Of a stretch of DNA of 64,000 nucleotides, positions 35,360 through 46,784 are shown one piece after another. Made by a program: the position numbers and the translations under genes. Below the pieces are notes generated by a model. It did no database searches. It was not told the origin of the DNA and worked only from the letters and a program-made list of their open reading frames with translations. Source of the stretch: a bacterium Scap17. Its GTDB lineage: Bacteria; Pseudomonadota; Gammaproteobacteria; Pseudomonadales; Halomonadaceae. How positions within the stretch are numbered: the stretch's first letter is position 1; every line of letters starts with the position of its first letter. The stretch is taken from positions 3,100,001 to 3,164,000 of the forward strand of contig VINJ01000001.1 of the NCBI GenBank assembly GCA_013376735.1, read 5' to 3'.

Positions 35360-35923
35360 ATGCCCATACTGTTAGTGATTACCCTGTTCGGGTTATTGGA
35401 TTTCGTGGTGTTGTTCAGCCTCGGCAGCCAGATCGGCCTGCTGCCGACCCTGGCGCTGGTGCTGATCACCGGCGCCGTCGGCCTCCATCTGATTCGCCGC
35501 GAAGGTCGCGCGACACTGATGCGCGCCCAGGAACGCCTGCAACGCGGCGAGATGCCTTCCGGCGAGCTGATGGAAGGCGCGGCGCTCATCTTCGGCGGCG
35601 CCCTGTTGATGGCGCCGGGCTTTCTGTCTGACGCCTTCGGCCTGCTGTGCCTGCTCCCCGCCTCGCGGGGACTGTTGACGCGCGGTCTGAGCGGCAATGG
35701 CGCGATCGCGCGCTTTTTCAAGGGGCGCTTCTCGGCTGCGGGGAGCTCGCGCAGCACCCGCACGGGTGACTGGGAAGCCGATGCCCGTGCTGACAGCGCC
35801 TCACGCAGCGGTGGCGATCAGCAGCACACAAGCAGCAACCACGCTGGACAGCAAGGCAGCAGCCAGCAGACCGGCGAGCCGCTGGAAGGTGATTACATCA
35901 GCCGTGACGAGCCGCGCCTCTAA
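35360..35923 (+). CDS. fxsA: FxsA family membrane protein
   Basis: Small inner-membrane protein of 187 residues; the family is known from Escherichia coli FxsA, whose overproduction eases F-plasmid exclusion of phage T7. The N-terminal 130 residues carry the family pattern: helices at about 3-22 and 25-45, RREGRATLMRAQERLQRGEMPSGELMEGA, then APGFLSDAFGLLCLLPASRGLL. The remaining 55 residues are a Ser/Gly/Gln/Asp-rich soluble tail. As in many proteobacteria it lies directly upstream of groES-groEL, but a terminator separates them, so it is probably a separate transcript. Confidence 0.9.
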   Translation: MPILLVITLFGLLDFVVLFSLGSQIGLLPTLALVLITGAVGLHLIRREGRATLMRAQERLQRGEMPSGELMEGAALIFGGALLMAPGFLSDAFGLLCLLPASRGLLTRGLSGNGAIARFFKGRFSAAGSSRSTRTGDWEADARADSASRSGGDQQHTSSNHAGQQGSSQQTGEPLEGDYISRDEPRL

Positions 35924-36011
35924 CGTCTTCCCACGCACAAGCATCACGCGCAAGCGTCTGCCTGAGAATCATGTTTGAAAGTCATGTTTGAGAGGCAGGT
36001 TAGAGAGCCAT

Positions 36012-36046
36012 GGGCCCGGTACTGGAAGTCAGTGCCGGGCCCTTTT
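36012..36046 (+). terminator. Intrinsic terminator of fxsA
   Basis: A 13-bp stem (GGGCCCGGTACTG) with a GAAGT loop, one G-T pair, followed by TTTT, 88 bases past the fxsA stop. Confidence 0.85.
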
Positions 36047-36405
36047 GATTTGTGATACCGCGCCTCACAGGCCCCATCATGCTTTCCTGTCCTCTTCTGT
36101 TCCGTAATGACCTACCCTGCCCTGCCCCTGTGCCTCACTGGTCAGATTCGCGCTCCGTGAGCTACCCATCTGAACCTTGCATCTTGCAATGACGCTCACC
36201 CTGGTCGAAAACCACCCTCTGGCGTCTTGTACCAATGGACACCGTCTGAGGGCTGCCAGCTATATGCCAACGGTGAATGGCTCGGATACACTCAAGCCGT
36301 TGATTCATCTAGTGGAACCTTGCGGAAGACAGGCGACATCCAGAGTGGGTAGCTTTCATGCGACGCACAAGATGCGCCGATTTGAAATTTTTTTATGATC
36401 GCCTA

Positions 36406-36433
36406 CTTGAAAGCTGTCCTCCCGCCACCATAA
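36406..36433 (+). promoter_or_regulatory. Sigma-32 (heat-shock) type promoter of groES-groEL
   Basis: CTTGAA at 36406-36411 and CACCATAA at 36426-36433, separated by 14 bases, match the heat-shock consensus CTTGAA-N13/14-CCCCATNT (six of six and six of eight). The predicted transcript begins near 36440 with a GC-rich hairpin (36453-36478) ahead of groES. The stretch between the fxsA terminator and this promoter (36047-36405) holds no gene I can support. Confidence 0.75.
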
Positions 36434-36564
36434 ATGCGGTGCAATGGATAACGGCCCCGCCCCCGGCGGCGGGGCCCAACACTCGCTAGGCAACCCCATT
36501 GAACGCCAGACTCACCGACAGAGAACGGGAGCTGGCGGGATTTACCATCAGGAGAACGTGAGCA

Positions 36565-36858
36565 ATGAACATTCGTCCCTTGCACGATCGCGTCGTGGTT
36601 CGTCGCGTGGAAGAAGAACAGAAAACTGCAGGTGGCATCGTTCTGCCCGGCAGCGCCCAGGAAAAGCCGACCCGTGGCGAGATTCTCGCTGCCGGTAACG
36701 GTCGCATCCTCGAGAACGGTGAAGTTCGCCCGCTGGACGTGAAAGTCGGCGATACCGTGATCTTCAAGGATGGCTACGGCGTCGAGAAGCAGAAAATCGA
36801 CGGCGAAGAGGTGCTGATCATGAGCGAGAGCGACATCCTCGCCGTGGTGGAAGGCTGA
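36565..36858 (+). CDS. groES: Co-chaperonin GroES
   Basis: Ten-kilodalton lid of the GroEL folding chamber, 97 residues. It starts [18 protein letters not shown], has the mobile loop [17 protein letters not shown] that binds GroEL, and ends with [21 protein letters not shown] lies upstream of the ATG. It is followed 57 bases later by groEL, and the pair is preceded by a heat-shock promoter. Confidence 0.98.
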   Translation: MNIRPLHDRVVVRRVEEEQKTAGGIVLPGSAQEKPTRGEILAAGNGRILENGEVRPLDVKVGDTVIFKDGYGVEKQKIDGEEVLIMSESDILAVVEG

Positions 36859-36897
36859 GTTTCAGCTTTTTCGGGTTCCAACGCTTCGACTTACTGA

Positions 36898-38565
<1,668 letters not shown>

Positions 38566-38600
38566 GCCAGCCTCATCCACGACACACCCGTCGTGACCCG

Positions 38601-38632
38601 AACCGCTCCTGCGCAAGCAGGGGCGGTTTTTT
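38601..38632 (+). terminator. Intrinsic terminator of groES-groEL
   Basis: A 12-bp stem AACCGCTCCTGC with a GCAA tetraloop (one G-T pair) runs into TTTTTT, 36 bases past the groEL stop. Confidence 0.92.
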
Positions 38633-38916
38633 CATGCCTGTCATTCAGCGAGCGCCGCGAGCTCCACATGGTGTGCACCGCGAGCCCCATACAGTGAACG
38701 CCGTGACTCTCATATGGCAAGCACCACGCCTCTCGGCACCTGACGCCTCCCGCTCACCACGCTACACTAGGCGCCACTTTTTGCCGCGACCCGAGACATT
38801 GCGCCTGGTGATGACAGTGAATCGAGGCTGACGTTGTATTGCGGCTGAAATGCCTACGGTCACGACCGACGACGCTACCACTCAGGCCGCGCGCCTCGCT
38901 TGCCCAGGATCTTCAC

Positions 38917-39735
38917 ATGACTGACACCCCCGCCGCTTCTCCGACCACTAGTGCCCTCGACAATGTGCGTGTCGTGCTGGTGCAGACCTTCCACCCCGGC
39001 AATATCGGCGCCACCGCTCGCGCCATCCTGACCATGGGCATCAAGGACCTGGTGCTGGTCAATCCGCGCTGCTTCCCCGATGAGGAAGCGACGCGCATGG
39101 CCAGCGGCGCCGCGGAGCTGCTGGAAAATGCACACGTAGTCGAGCGCCTGGAAGACGCCGTCAATGACTGCCAGCTGGTCATCGGGGCCAGCGCTCGCCT
39201 GCGCAGCGTCCCACTGCCCCACTTCGATGAGCCACGCGAGATGGCGGCCCACGCCATGGATATCGCGCGCGATGGCAAGGTGGCGCTGGTATTCGGCCGC
39301 GAACGCTTCGGACTGACCAACGAGGAGATCGCCTGCTGCACCCATCAGGTGTCGATCCCCACCAACCCGGACTACGGCATCCTCAACGTCTCACAGGCCG
39401 CCCAGGTGCTGGCGCACGAGTGCCGCAGTGCATGGCGCCTGACACTCGACAAGCCTCAGGAGGCGCCTGTCGCGCGCCGTGAGGACGACCAGTTGCCGAC
39501 CCGCGAACAGCTCGGCTACTTCCATGAGCATCTTGGTCGCGCCCTGCAGGGCTCCGGCTTCCTCAACCAGCCCCACTCCCAGACAGAAGAGCGGCTGCGC
39601 GCCCTGTTCGCGCGTGCCGAGCCGACACGCCGCGAGCTCTCCATCCTGCGCGGCATGCTGTCCAATCTTGAGCGCCAGACGGCAGCGGCCAACGCTGGCA
39701 CAGCCAGCGAGCAGAGCGATCACGAGGCGACCTGA
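38917..39735 (+). CDS. trmJ: tRNA (cytidine/uridine-2'-O-)-methyltransferase TrmJ
   Basis: SPOUT-family methyltransferase that modifies the ribose of position 32 in several tRNAs. From the ATG at 38917 (AGGA eight bases upstream) it is 272 residues. Motifs: VVLVQTFHPGNIGATARAI at the start of the domain, LVFGRERFGLTNEEI, and the knotted SAM site IPTNPDYGILNVSQAAQVLAHE. A C-terminal helical region of about 80 residues is typical of TrmJ. In many relatives the gene precedes cysE and the isc operon; here it does not. Confidence 0.94.
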   Translation: MTDTPAASPTTSALDNVRVVLVQTFHPGNIGATARAILTMGIKDLVLVNPRCFPDEEATRMASGAAELLENAHVVERLEDAVNDCQLVIGASARLRSVPLPHFDEPREMAAHAMDIARDGKVALVFGRERFGLTNEEIACCTHQVSIPTNPDYGILNVSQAAQVLAHECRSAWRLTLDKPQEAPVARREDDQLPTREQLGYFHEHLGRALQGSGFLNQPHSQTEERLRALFARAEPTRRELSILRGMLSNLERQTAAANAGTASEQSDHEAT

Positions 39736-40162
39736 GTCATGCACGGCCCTCCCGTCATGTACTGAGGCTCGGACTGTTGCGACTTGGCTCTTGCCACTCG
39801 GCTCTCGCCACTTCGCTACCGCCTGTCAGCGCATCGTCATCCCCCTGACATGGATCAAGGTGCACTCTAGACCTTCCGCTATGCTTGACAAGCAGGACAA
39901 CAGGTACCGAGTGACACACTGTCCCATGCAGCAACTGCAGCTCCGCCGTGATATCTCGAGCGAGGGCTGCAGGTATCAGGCAAAGGCTCCCATATGATCT
40001 CAAGATCCGACCCGGGACCTGGCATGCACGATGAGAATCGTGAGCGGATCGCGAACTGACTCAAGCGCAGACAGCAGCACCGCCACGTCGCGAGAAGTCT
40101 TCAAGACAAGAAGAGCCGACCCTGACCCCATCCACGACCATGGACTCACGGAGCGCCTTTAC
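39736..40162. other. Intergenic region after trmJ
   Basis: 427 bases with no supported gene. A TTGACA at 39892-39897 might be a -35 element, but no convincing -10 follows. No tRNA-like cloverleaf was recognised. Confidence 0.35.
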
Positions 40163-40366
40163 ATGACTCAGACAGCCGCACGACAGCCTCTGACCCCGGA
40201 CACGACACAGCTGGCCAGTGACCTCCACCAGCTTGAAGCTCGTCTGCTCAAGACCGATCCGAAGCAGAAACCGGAACTCTATCGCAGCCTGTACTGCACG
40301 ATCTCGCTGCGTCAGATGCAACTGCTGGCCAAGGTCAGCCAGCCTGGCGCCTCGCAGACGCATTGA
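40163..40366 (+). CDS. Small hypothetical protein
   Basis: A 67-residue frame starting MTQTAARQPLTPDTTQLASDL, with helical, charged content (LHQLEARLLKTDPKQKPELYRSLYCTISLRQMQLLAKVS). GGAG lies 11 bases upstream of the ATG, a loose spacing. A strong terminator follows within 100 bases, which supports a transcribed unit. I do not recognise the family and propose no function. The frame continues upstream to 40031 but that part lacks coding character. Confidence 0.5.
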   Translation: MTQTAARQPLTPDTTQLASDLHQLEARLLKTDPKQKPELYRSLYCTISLRQMQLLAKVSQPGASQTH

Positions 40367-40457
40367 ACGCCACCAGATGAGGTGCTCGGCAGGTGGCGAC
40401 GGACATTGACCGGCAACGATCAGCAATCGCCAGAACCAGCAACAACGATCAGGCATG

Positions 40458-40492
40458 AAAAAACCGCCACCCCGAAGGGTGGCGGTTTTTTT
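40458..40492. terminator. Bidirectional terminator between the small ORF and rpsA
   Basis: A perfect 9-bp stem CCGCCACCC with a CGAA loop, flanked by AAAAAA and TTTTTTT. It can end transcription of the small gene from the left and of rpsA from the right. Confidence 0.93.
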
Positions 40493-40620
40493 CGTTCCCG
40501 CATATGACATGCGCCTCATGCAGGATACCGATTCGGAGACGCCGAGATGACAACCAGAGGCATGTCACCTCAGCGTGGATCCGGACACCCCACCTCACGA
40601 GGAGGCGGAGTGTCTCGGGA

Positions 40621-42300
40621 TCACTCCTGACCCAGCTGCTGCTTGATCAGATCACCGATGGTAGTCGGGCCGTTGCTCTCGACTTCCTGGGTGCGCGGCT
40701 TGGCAGCCTGGCCACGCGGAGCTTCAACCTGGTCCTTGGACTTGACGGACAGGTTGATCAGGCGGCTCTTGCGATCCACACCGACGATCTTGGCTTCGAC
40801 AGCATCGCCGACGCTCAGGACGTTGCGTGCGTCTTCGACACGGTCAGCGCTGATTTCAGAAGCCTTCAGGATAGCAATGACGTCAGTTGCCAGCTCTACC
40901 TGAACTTCCTTGGCATCGATGTCGACAACGCGACCGGACACGACAGCGCCCTTGTCGTTGACGGCCAGGTACTCGGAGACCGGATCGCTCTCGAGCTGCT
41001 TGATGCCCAGAGAGATGCGCTCACGTTCCGGATCGATGGACAGGATGACCGCTTCAGCTTCTTCGCCCTTCTTGTAACGACGCACGGCTTCTTCGCCAGC
41101 TTCGTTCCAGGAAATGTCGGAGAGGTGAACCAGGCCGTCGATGCCGCCTTCCAGACCGATGAAGATACCGAAGTCAGTGATTGACTTGATGGTACCGGAG
41201 ACGCGGTCACCCTTGTTGTGCTTGCCGCTGAAGTCTTCCCACGGGTTGGTGGTGCACTGCTTGATACCCAGGGAGATACGACGACGCTCTTCGTCGATGT
41301 CCAGAATCATCACTTCCACGTCATCGCCGACATTGACGACCTTGGACGGGTGGATGTTCTTGTTGGTCCAGTCCATTTCGGACACGTGGACCAGACCTTC
41401 GACGCCCTCTTCCAGCTCGGCGAAGCAGCCGTAGTCGGTGAGGTTGGTGACGCGTGCGTTGATCTTGGCGCCTTCCGGGTAGCGAGCCTTGATGTTGACC
41501 CACGGATCTTCGCCCAGCTGCTTGAGACCCAGAGACACACGGTTGCGCTCGCGGTCGAACTTCAGCACCTTGACATTGATCTCGTCGCCGACAGCAACGA
41601 TCTCGGATGGATGCTTGATACGCTTCCATGCCATGTCGGTGATGTGCAGCAGGCCGTCAACGCCGCCGAGGTCGACGAAGGCGCCGTAGTCGGTCAGGTT
41701 CTTGACGATACCCTGAATCTGCTGACCTTCCTGCAGAGTGGCCAGGAGGGCTTCACGCTCAGCGCTGTTCTCGGCTTCGAGGACGGCACGACGAGACACG
41801 ACAACGTTGTTGCGCTTGGCGTCGAGCTTGATGACCTTGAAGTCCAGTTCCTTGTTCTCGAGGTGGGCGGTGTCGCGCACAGGGCGGACATCGACCAGAG
41901 AACCCGGCAGGAAGGCACGGATGGTGTTGATGTCGACGGTAAAGCCACCTTTGACCTTGCCGTTGATCACGCCCTTGACGATCTCGTCCTTCTCGAAGGC
42001 AGCTTCCAGCTCTTTCCACGCTTCAGCACGCTTGGCCTTCTCGCGGGACAGGCGGGTCTCACCGAAGCCATCTTCCACGGCTTCCAGTGCAACCATGACT
42101 TCGTCGCCGACGCTGATGGACAGCTGGCCACTTTCGTCACGGAACTGTTCAGACGGAATCTGACCTTCAGACTTCAGACCGGCATTGACAGTGATCCAGT
42201 CGCCATCGATATCCACGATGGTAGCGGACACGATTGCGCCCGGCTCCATGTTGATGTCCTGGAGTGACTGTTCAAATAAATCAGCAAAGCTCTCGCTCAT
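40621..42300 (-). CDS. rpsA: 30S ribosomal protein S1
   Basis: Largest small-subunit protein; it binds mRNA leaders and lets the ribosome load structured messages. At 559 residues it has the expected six S1 repeats. The repeats show the usual [43 protein letters not shown] and [21 protein letters not shown] forms. It starts [18 protein letters not shown], as in other gammaproteobacteria. It lies after cmk in the same direction, the standard order. The family is autoregulated through its own mRNA leader; I could not resolve that structure here. Confidence 0.98.
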   Translation of the reverse strand: MSESFADLFEQSLQDINMEPGAIVSATIVDIDGDWITVNAGLKSEGQIPSEQFRDESGQLSISVGDEVMVALEAVEDGFGETRLSREKAKRAEAWKELEAAFEKDEIVKGVINGKVKGGFTVDINTIRAFLPGSLVDVRPVRDTAHLENKELDFKVIKLDAKRNNVVVSRRAVLEAENSAEREALLATLQEGQQIQGIVKNLTDYGAFVDLGGVDGLLHITDMAWKRIKHPSEIVAVGDEINVKVLKFDRERNRVSLGLKQLGEDPWVNIKARYPEGAKINARVTNLTDYGCFAELEEGVEGLVHVSEMDWTNKNIHPSKVVNVGDDVEVMILDIDEERRRISLGIKQCTTNPWEDFSGKHNKGDRVSGTIKSITDFGIFIGLEGGIDGLVHLSDISWNEAGEEAVRRYKKGEEAEAVILSIDPERERISLGIKQLESDPVSEYLAVNDKGAVVSGRVVDIDAKEVQVELATDVIAILKASEISADRVEDARNVLSVGDAVEAKIVGVDRKSRLINLSVKSKDQVEAPRGQAAKPRTQEVESNGPTTIGDLIKQQLGQE

Positions 42301-42615
42301 GGTATTCCTACATGATCAACGTTTGGGGCGGCTTGCACCGCAGTCTCCGTACCACCAGCAAGCACGGGCCATATCTACATATCCCCGGGGGCGTTGACGC
42401 TGGTTCGAGATACACCGGCTTTCCGCTTGCCGCCGATGCACCCCATGACACCTGGCCGGGGGGTTGATGACACCTCGGTGCCATCTGGGTTCTGCATGTC
42501 CTGCACACTCGCTCGCGAAGCGAGCGAAACCCGCTGCTGCCCGACCCGGAGGCCGCATTGCAACAGCAGGCATTCAATCCGTTGTTCTGACGACTTACAG
42601 GCTGAGACTCGAGTC
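42301..42615 (-). promoter_or_regulatory. rpsA leader and promoter region
   Basis: 315 bases between cmk and rpsA, the place for the rpsA promoter and its autoregulatory leader. No gene is supported; the frames crossing it (for example 42308-42577 on the minus strand) are unlike any protein family I know. Confidence 0.45.
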
Positions 42616-42620
42616 TCAGC
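42601..42620 (-). repeat. 20-base perfect palindrome over the cmk stop
   Basis: GCTGAGACTC is followed directly by its own complement, giving a perfect palindrome that overlaps the cmk stop codon (42616-42618). As RNA it can form an 8-bp stem with a TCGA loop. It may be a processing or weak termination hairpin, or a protein-binding site. Confidence 0.6.
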
Positions 42621-43335
42621 GCGCTGCTACCAGGCCGTATTCGACCAGCAGCTGCTGGATGCGTTCGATCACCTGGTCGATGTCGAGATCTGTCGTATCG
42701 AGAATCACGCCGTCGTCTGCAGGCTTGAGCGGGGCGACTGCCCGGCCCATGTCACGCGCATCGCGCGCCTGTATTTCTGTCAAAAGGCTCGAAATATTAG
42801 CATCGACACCCGCTTCCTGCAACTGGGCATGACGACGACGCGCACGTTCCTCGGCGCTCGCCGTCAGGAAGATCTTGAGCGGCGCAGCGGTGAAGACCAC
42901 CGTGCCCATGTCGCGACCATCGGCCACCAGGCCCGGCGCACGCGCAAAGGCACGCTGGCGCGCCAGCAGTGCAGTCCGCACGCGCGGCTGGGCCGCGATG
43001 ATGGAAGCATTGTTGCCGACCGACTCGAGACGGATGTCACGGGTGACATCCTCGCCTTCCAGAATCACGCTGGTGGCGTCGCCTTCGGCATCGAACTGCA
43101 CATCGAGGTACTCGGCGATGGTCGCCACGGCGTCCTCGTCTTCCAGCGCTACGCCATGACGCTCGGCGGCCAGTGCCGTCAGGCGATACAGCGCACCGGA
43201 ATCCAGCAGATGCCAGCCAAGGCTCGCCGCGACCAGACGACTGATGGTGCCCTTGCCTGCCCCGCCGGGGCCATCAAGGGTCAACACCGGCGCGTCGCAG
43301 ATCTGGCTGTGATGAGGTGTCGCTTCCCCGCTCAT
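42616..43335 (-). CDS. cmk: Cytidylate kinase
   Basis: Phosphorylates CMP and dCMP. The 239-residue protein has the P-loop [14 protein letters not shown] near the N-terminus, then [14 protein letters not shown] and [10 protein letters not shown], with [12 protein letters not shown] in the lid. It carries a short polar N-terminus of about 14 residues. The ATG overlaps the stop of the tyrA-aroA gene, so the two are translationally coupled, the same order as in Pseudomonas. Confidence 0.96.
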   Translation of the reverse strand: MSGEATPHHSQICDAPVLTLDGPGGAGKGTISRLVAASLGWHLLDSGALYRLTALAAERHGVALEDEDAVATIAEYLDVQFDAEGDATSVILEGEDVTRDIRLESVGNNASIIAAQPRVRTALLARQRAFARAPGLVADGRDMGTVVFTAAPLKIFLTASAEERARRRHAQLQEAGVDANISSLLTEIQARDARDMGRAVAPLKPADDGVILDTTDLDIDQVIERIQQLLVEYGLVAAR

Positions 43336-45635
43336 GAAGCCTCCTGGCCGGGTGCCACGGCACCAAGGTTCTCGACCTGCATGCCGACTTCAGCGGCCAG
43401 CGCCACGAAGTTCGGGAAGGAGGTCGCGACATTGGCGCAGTCGTCGATCAGGATCTCGCCCTGGGCGCGCAGCGCCGCGACACTGAAGGCCATCGCGATG
43501 CGGTGATCGCCGTGGCTGTCGACCAGGCCGCCGCCGTAGGCGCCACCACGGATGTCGATACCGTCCGCGACCACTTCGTGCTCGACGCCGATCTGCGCCA
43601 GGCCATCTGCCATCACCTGGATGCGGTCGGATTCCTTGACGCGCAGTTCCTCGGCGCCACGTAGGCGGGTCATGCCCTCGGCGTTGGCGGCGGCGATGAA
43701 CAGTGCCGGGAATTCGTCGATGGCCAGCGGCACCTGGTCTTCCGGAATGTCGATGCCCTTGAGCGGCGCATAACGGATGTGCAGGTCTGCCACCGGCTCG
43801 CCGCCGACTTCGCGCTCATTGGTGACGCTCAGGTCGGCCCCCATCGCCTTGAGGATGTTGATCACACCGATGCGCGTCGGGTTGATGCCGACGTGCTCCA
43901 GCACCAGATCGGAGCCCGGCGTGATGGCCGCGGCGACCAGGAAGAAGGTCGCGGAGGAGATGTCGGCCGGCACGTCGATCGGGCAGGCTTCGAGGCTGCC
44001 GCCACCGGTCAGCCACGCCTCGGCGCCCTCGCGCTCGACCTTGTAGCCGAAGCCATTGAGCATGCGCTCGGTGTGGTCACGCGTCGGCGCCGGCTCGATG
44101 GCACGTGTCTCGCCTTCGGCGTAGAGACCGGCCAGCAGCAGGCACGACTTGACCTGCGCGGACGCCATCGGCATCTCGTAACGGATGCCCTTGAGCGGCT
44201 GACCACCGTGGATACGCAGCGGCGGACGGCCGTTGTCTGCGGTATCGATCACCGCGCCCATCTCGCGCAGCGGATTGGCGACGCGGTCCATCGGACGCTT
44301 GGTCAGCGAGGCATCACCGGTCAGCTCGGTATCGAAGGCCTGACCGGCCAGCAGACCGGCGAACAGGCGCATCGCGGTGCCGGAGTTGCCGACATACAGC
44401 GGGCCCGGCGGCTGCTTCAGGCCGTTGAGACCCACACCGTGGATGGTGACACGCCCCTGATGCGGGCCTTCGATGACGACGCCCATGTCGCGGAAGGCCT
44501 GCAGCGTGGCCAGGCTGTCTTCCCCTTCCAGGAAGCCTTCGACTTCGGTCACGCCGGTCGCCAAGGCGCCCAGCATGATGGAGCGATGCGACATGGACTT
44601 GTCGCCCGGCACACGAATGCGCCCCTGAACCTGCCCACCCGGCAGTGCACGGTACCGCACGTTCTGCTGTTCCATGGTCTGATAACTCGTCTGTTTCAAT
44701 AGGGTATTGAAGTAGTGTCGGGCGTGGCTTGCGCGGGTGAAGATCCCCAGCATCGCCTCACCATCGCCCGCGGTCACGGCAGCGCGCACCCGCGCCACCC
44801 CGGCCTCGAATTCGTCCAACGCCTCCAGCACCGCATCGCGGTTGGCCAGATAGACGTCGCGCCACATCACCGGATCACTGCCGGCGATGCGCGTGAAATC
44901 ACGGAAACCGCCCGCCGCGTAGCGGAAGATCTCCAACCGCTCATCCTGGCGCGCCAGGCTGTCGACCAGCGAGAACGCCAGCAGGTGCGGCAGATGGCTG
45001 GTGCGCGCCAGCACTTCATCGTGGCGCGCCACGCTCATGCTCAGAAGCTGGGCACCACATACCGACCACATGGCCGCCACGCGTGCCACGGCCTCGGCAT
45101 CGCTGTCCGGCTCCGGCGTCAGGATCACCTTGTGATCGCGATAGAGCTCGGGATTGGACGCCGCGACACCGCTCTTCTCGGACCCGGCGATCGGGTGACC
45201 GAGCACCAGATTCGGCGGCATGCGACCGAAGACGCCAAGCGCCGCATCGCGGATCGCGCCCTTGGTGCTGCCGACATCGGTGATGACGGCGTCATCCTCC
45301 AGCAACGGCGCCAGTTCGGCCATCACGCCCTGCATCGCCATCACCGGCACGCACAGCACGATCAGCGAGGCACCCGGTACCAGCGCCGCCAGTTGCGTGC
45401 TGCCACCGTCGATCAGCCCCATGCGCTGACCGAGGCAGATCTCGTTGGAGTCACGATCACAGGCGAGAATCTCGCCGCGATGGCCCGCCGCGCGCAATGC
45501 CGCCGCCAGCGAGCCACCGATCAAGCCCAGCCCGACCAGCAGGATACGCCGCTCGCCGGCCAGGCGCTCCGCTGACGGCAGCGAGGACAGCAGGTCTGAC
45601 GACGCAGCATGGCGAGTGTGGTCAACCTCGCTCAC
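43332..45635 (-). CDS. Fused prephenate dehydrogenase / EPSP synthase (TyrA-AroA)
   Basis: A 767-residue two-enzyme protein. Residues 1-300 are prephenate dehydrogenase (tyrosine branch): the NAD fold [31 protein letters not shown] and [13 protein letters not shown]. Residues from about 325 on are 3-phosphoshikimate 1-carboxyvinyltransferase, the glyphosate target: [34 protein letters not shown] and [16 protein letters not shown] chose the GTG at 45635, because its first base lies in the pheA stop overlap (GTGA); the longer frame upstream is inside pheA. This fusion is also known in Pseudomonas. Confidence 0.95.
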   Translation of the reverse strand: MSEVDHTRHAASSDLLSSLPSAERLAGERRILLVGLGLIGGSLAAALRAAGHRGEILACDRDSNEICLGQRMGLIDGGSTQLAALVPGASLIVLCVPVMAMQGVMAELAPLLEDDAVITDVGSTKGAIRDAALGVFGRMPPNLVLGHPIAGSEKSGVAASNPELYRDHKVILTPEPDSDAEAVARVAAMWSVCGAQLLSMSVARHDEVLARTSHLPHLLAFSLVDSLARQDERLEIFRYAAGGFRDFTRIAGSDPVMWRDVYLANRDAVLEALDEFEAGVARVRAAVTAGDGEAMLGIFTRASHARHYFNTLLKQTSYQTMEQQNVRYRALPGGQVQGRIRVPGDKSMSHRSIMLGALATGVTEVEGFLEGEDSLATLQAFRDMGVVIEGPHQGRVTIHGVGLNGLKQPPGPLYVGNSGTAMRLFAGLLAGQAFDTELTGDASLTKRPMDRVANPLREMGAVIDTADNGRPPLRIHGGQPLKGIRYEMPMASAQVKSCLLLAGLYAEGETRAIEPAPTRDHTERMLNGFGYKVEREGAEAWLTGGGSLEACPIDVPADISSATFFLVAAAITPGSDLVLEHVGINPTRIGVINILKAMGADLSVTNEREVGGEPVADLHIRYAPLKGIDIPEDQVPLAIDEFPALFIAAANAEGMTRLRGAEELRVKESDRIQVMADGLAQIGVEHEVVADGIDIRGGAYGGGLVDSHGDHRIAMAFSVAALRAQGEILIDDCANVATSFPNFVALAAEVGMQVENLGAVAPGQEAS

Positions 45636-46771
45636 AGCACACCGACCGGGTAGGACCCAAGCACCTTGACGTCCGCCGCGCACTGACGCAGCTCTTCCAG
45701 CGTCGTCGTGATGAGCGGGTCATCGCGGTGGCCACGGAAGTCGATGAAGAAGACATAGTTCCAGGCACCGGAACGTGAAGGGCGCGTCTCGACGCGGGTC
45801 AGATCGATCTGGTGACGGTGGAACGGCGCCAGCAGGTCGTGCAGTGCCCCCGGCTGGTTGCGCATCGCCACCACGATGGAGGTCTTGTCATCGCCGGACG
45901 CCGGCACCGAGCTGTCACCGATGATCAGGAAGCGCGTGGAGTTGTCGGGGCTGTCCTCGATCTTCTCCTCGACCTTCTCCAGCTCATAGAGCTTGGCCGC
46001 CATGTCACCGGCAATCGCCGCACTGTGCCACTCGGTGCGCACCTGACGCGCGGCCTCGGCATTCGAGGACACCGCGATGCGCTCGGCGTGCGGGAAGTGG
46101 GCATCCAGCCACTTGCGGCACTGGGCCAGCGACTGGGCGTGGGAATAGATGCGCGAGATCTTCTCGCGACGCGTATTCGGGCCCACCAGCAGGTGATGAT
46201 GAATGCGCAGCACCACTTCGCCGGAGATCTTGAGCTGCGAGCCCATGAACGAATCCAGCGTGTGGTTGATGACGCCCTCGGTGGAGTTCTCCACCGGCAC
46301 CACACCATACTGCACCGCGCCGGCCTCGACTTCGCGGAACACCTCGTCGATGGCCGCCATCGGCTTGGTCACCGCGCTGTCACCGAAGTGCTTGAGCGCG
46401 GCCTGCTGGGTGAAGGTGCCTTCCGGACCGAGATAGGCCAGGCGGATCGGCTGTTCCAGCGCCAGACAGGCGGACATGATCTCGCGGAACAGACGCGCCA
46501 TCTCCTCGCCTTTCAGCGGGCCGGGGTTGTTGGCCATGATACGGCGCAACACCTGGGCTTCGCGCTCCGGACGGTAGAACTGCACCTGGCCGTCCTCGCC
46601 CACGTCACCGGCTGCCAGCTTGACCTCGGCAACCTGCTGCGCGCAGCCCGCGCGCTCGCTGATCAGGTTCAGCAGCTCATTGTCGATGGCGTCGATGCGC
46701 TGACGCAGGTCGTCCAGCGTCACCGCCTTGCCCGCCGCCTGCGACGCAGGGCTCTCCTTGGAATCCGACAT
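45632..46771 (-). CDS. pheA: Bifunctional chorismate mutase / prephenate dehydratase (P-protein)
   Basis: Two steps of phenylalanine synthesis. From the ATG at 46771, with a very strong AGGAGGTGAG, it is 379 residues. Order: chorismate mutase helices to about 105 (LDDLRQRIDAIDNELLNLISERA), prephenate dehydratase (AYLGPEGTFTQQAA, PVENSTEGVINHTLD, the NSTRFLIIG end), and a C-terminal ACT regulatory domain (TSIVVAMRNQPGALHDLLAPF, with the phenylalanine-binding GALH region). The stop overlaps the tyrA-aroA start. It lies 13 bases after serC, so the serine and aromatic genes form one transcript. Confidence 0.96.
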   Translation of the reverse strand: MSDSKESPASQAAGKAVTLDDLRQRIDAIDNELLNLISERAGCAQQVAEVKLAAGDVGEDGQVQFYRPEREAQVLRRIMANNPGPLKGEEMARLFREIMSACLALEQPIRLAYLGPEGTFTQQAALKHFGDSAVTKPMAAIDEVFREVEAGAVQYGVVPVENSTEGVINHTLDSFMGSQLKISGEVVLRIHHHLLVGPNTRREKISRIYSHAQSLAQCRKWLDAHFPHAERIAVSSNAEAARQVRTEWHSAAIAGDMAAKLYELEKVEEKIEDSPDNSTRFLIIGDSSVPASGDDKTSIVVAMRNQPGALHDLLAPFHRHQIDLTRVETRPSRSGAWNYVFFIDFRGHRDDPLITTTLEELRQCAADVKVLGSYPVGVL

Positions 46772-46784
46772 CTCACCTCCTCCC

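Noticed and set aside
34965..35375. Gene between the SDR gene and fxsA
   Set aside because: Arg/Pro/Cys-rich translation without family resemblance; ends inside fxsA in another frame.
41218..42267. A 349-residue plus-strand frame opposite rpsA
   Set aside because: Antisense shadow of the S1 repeats.
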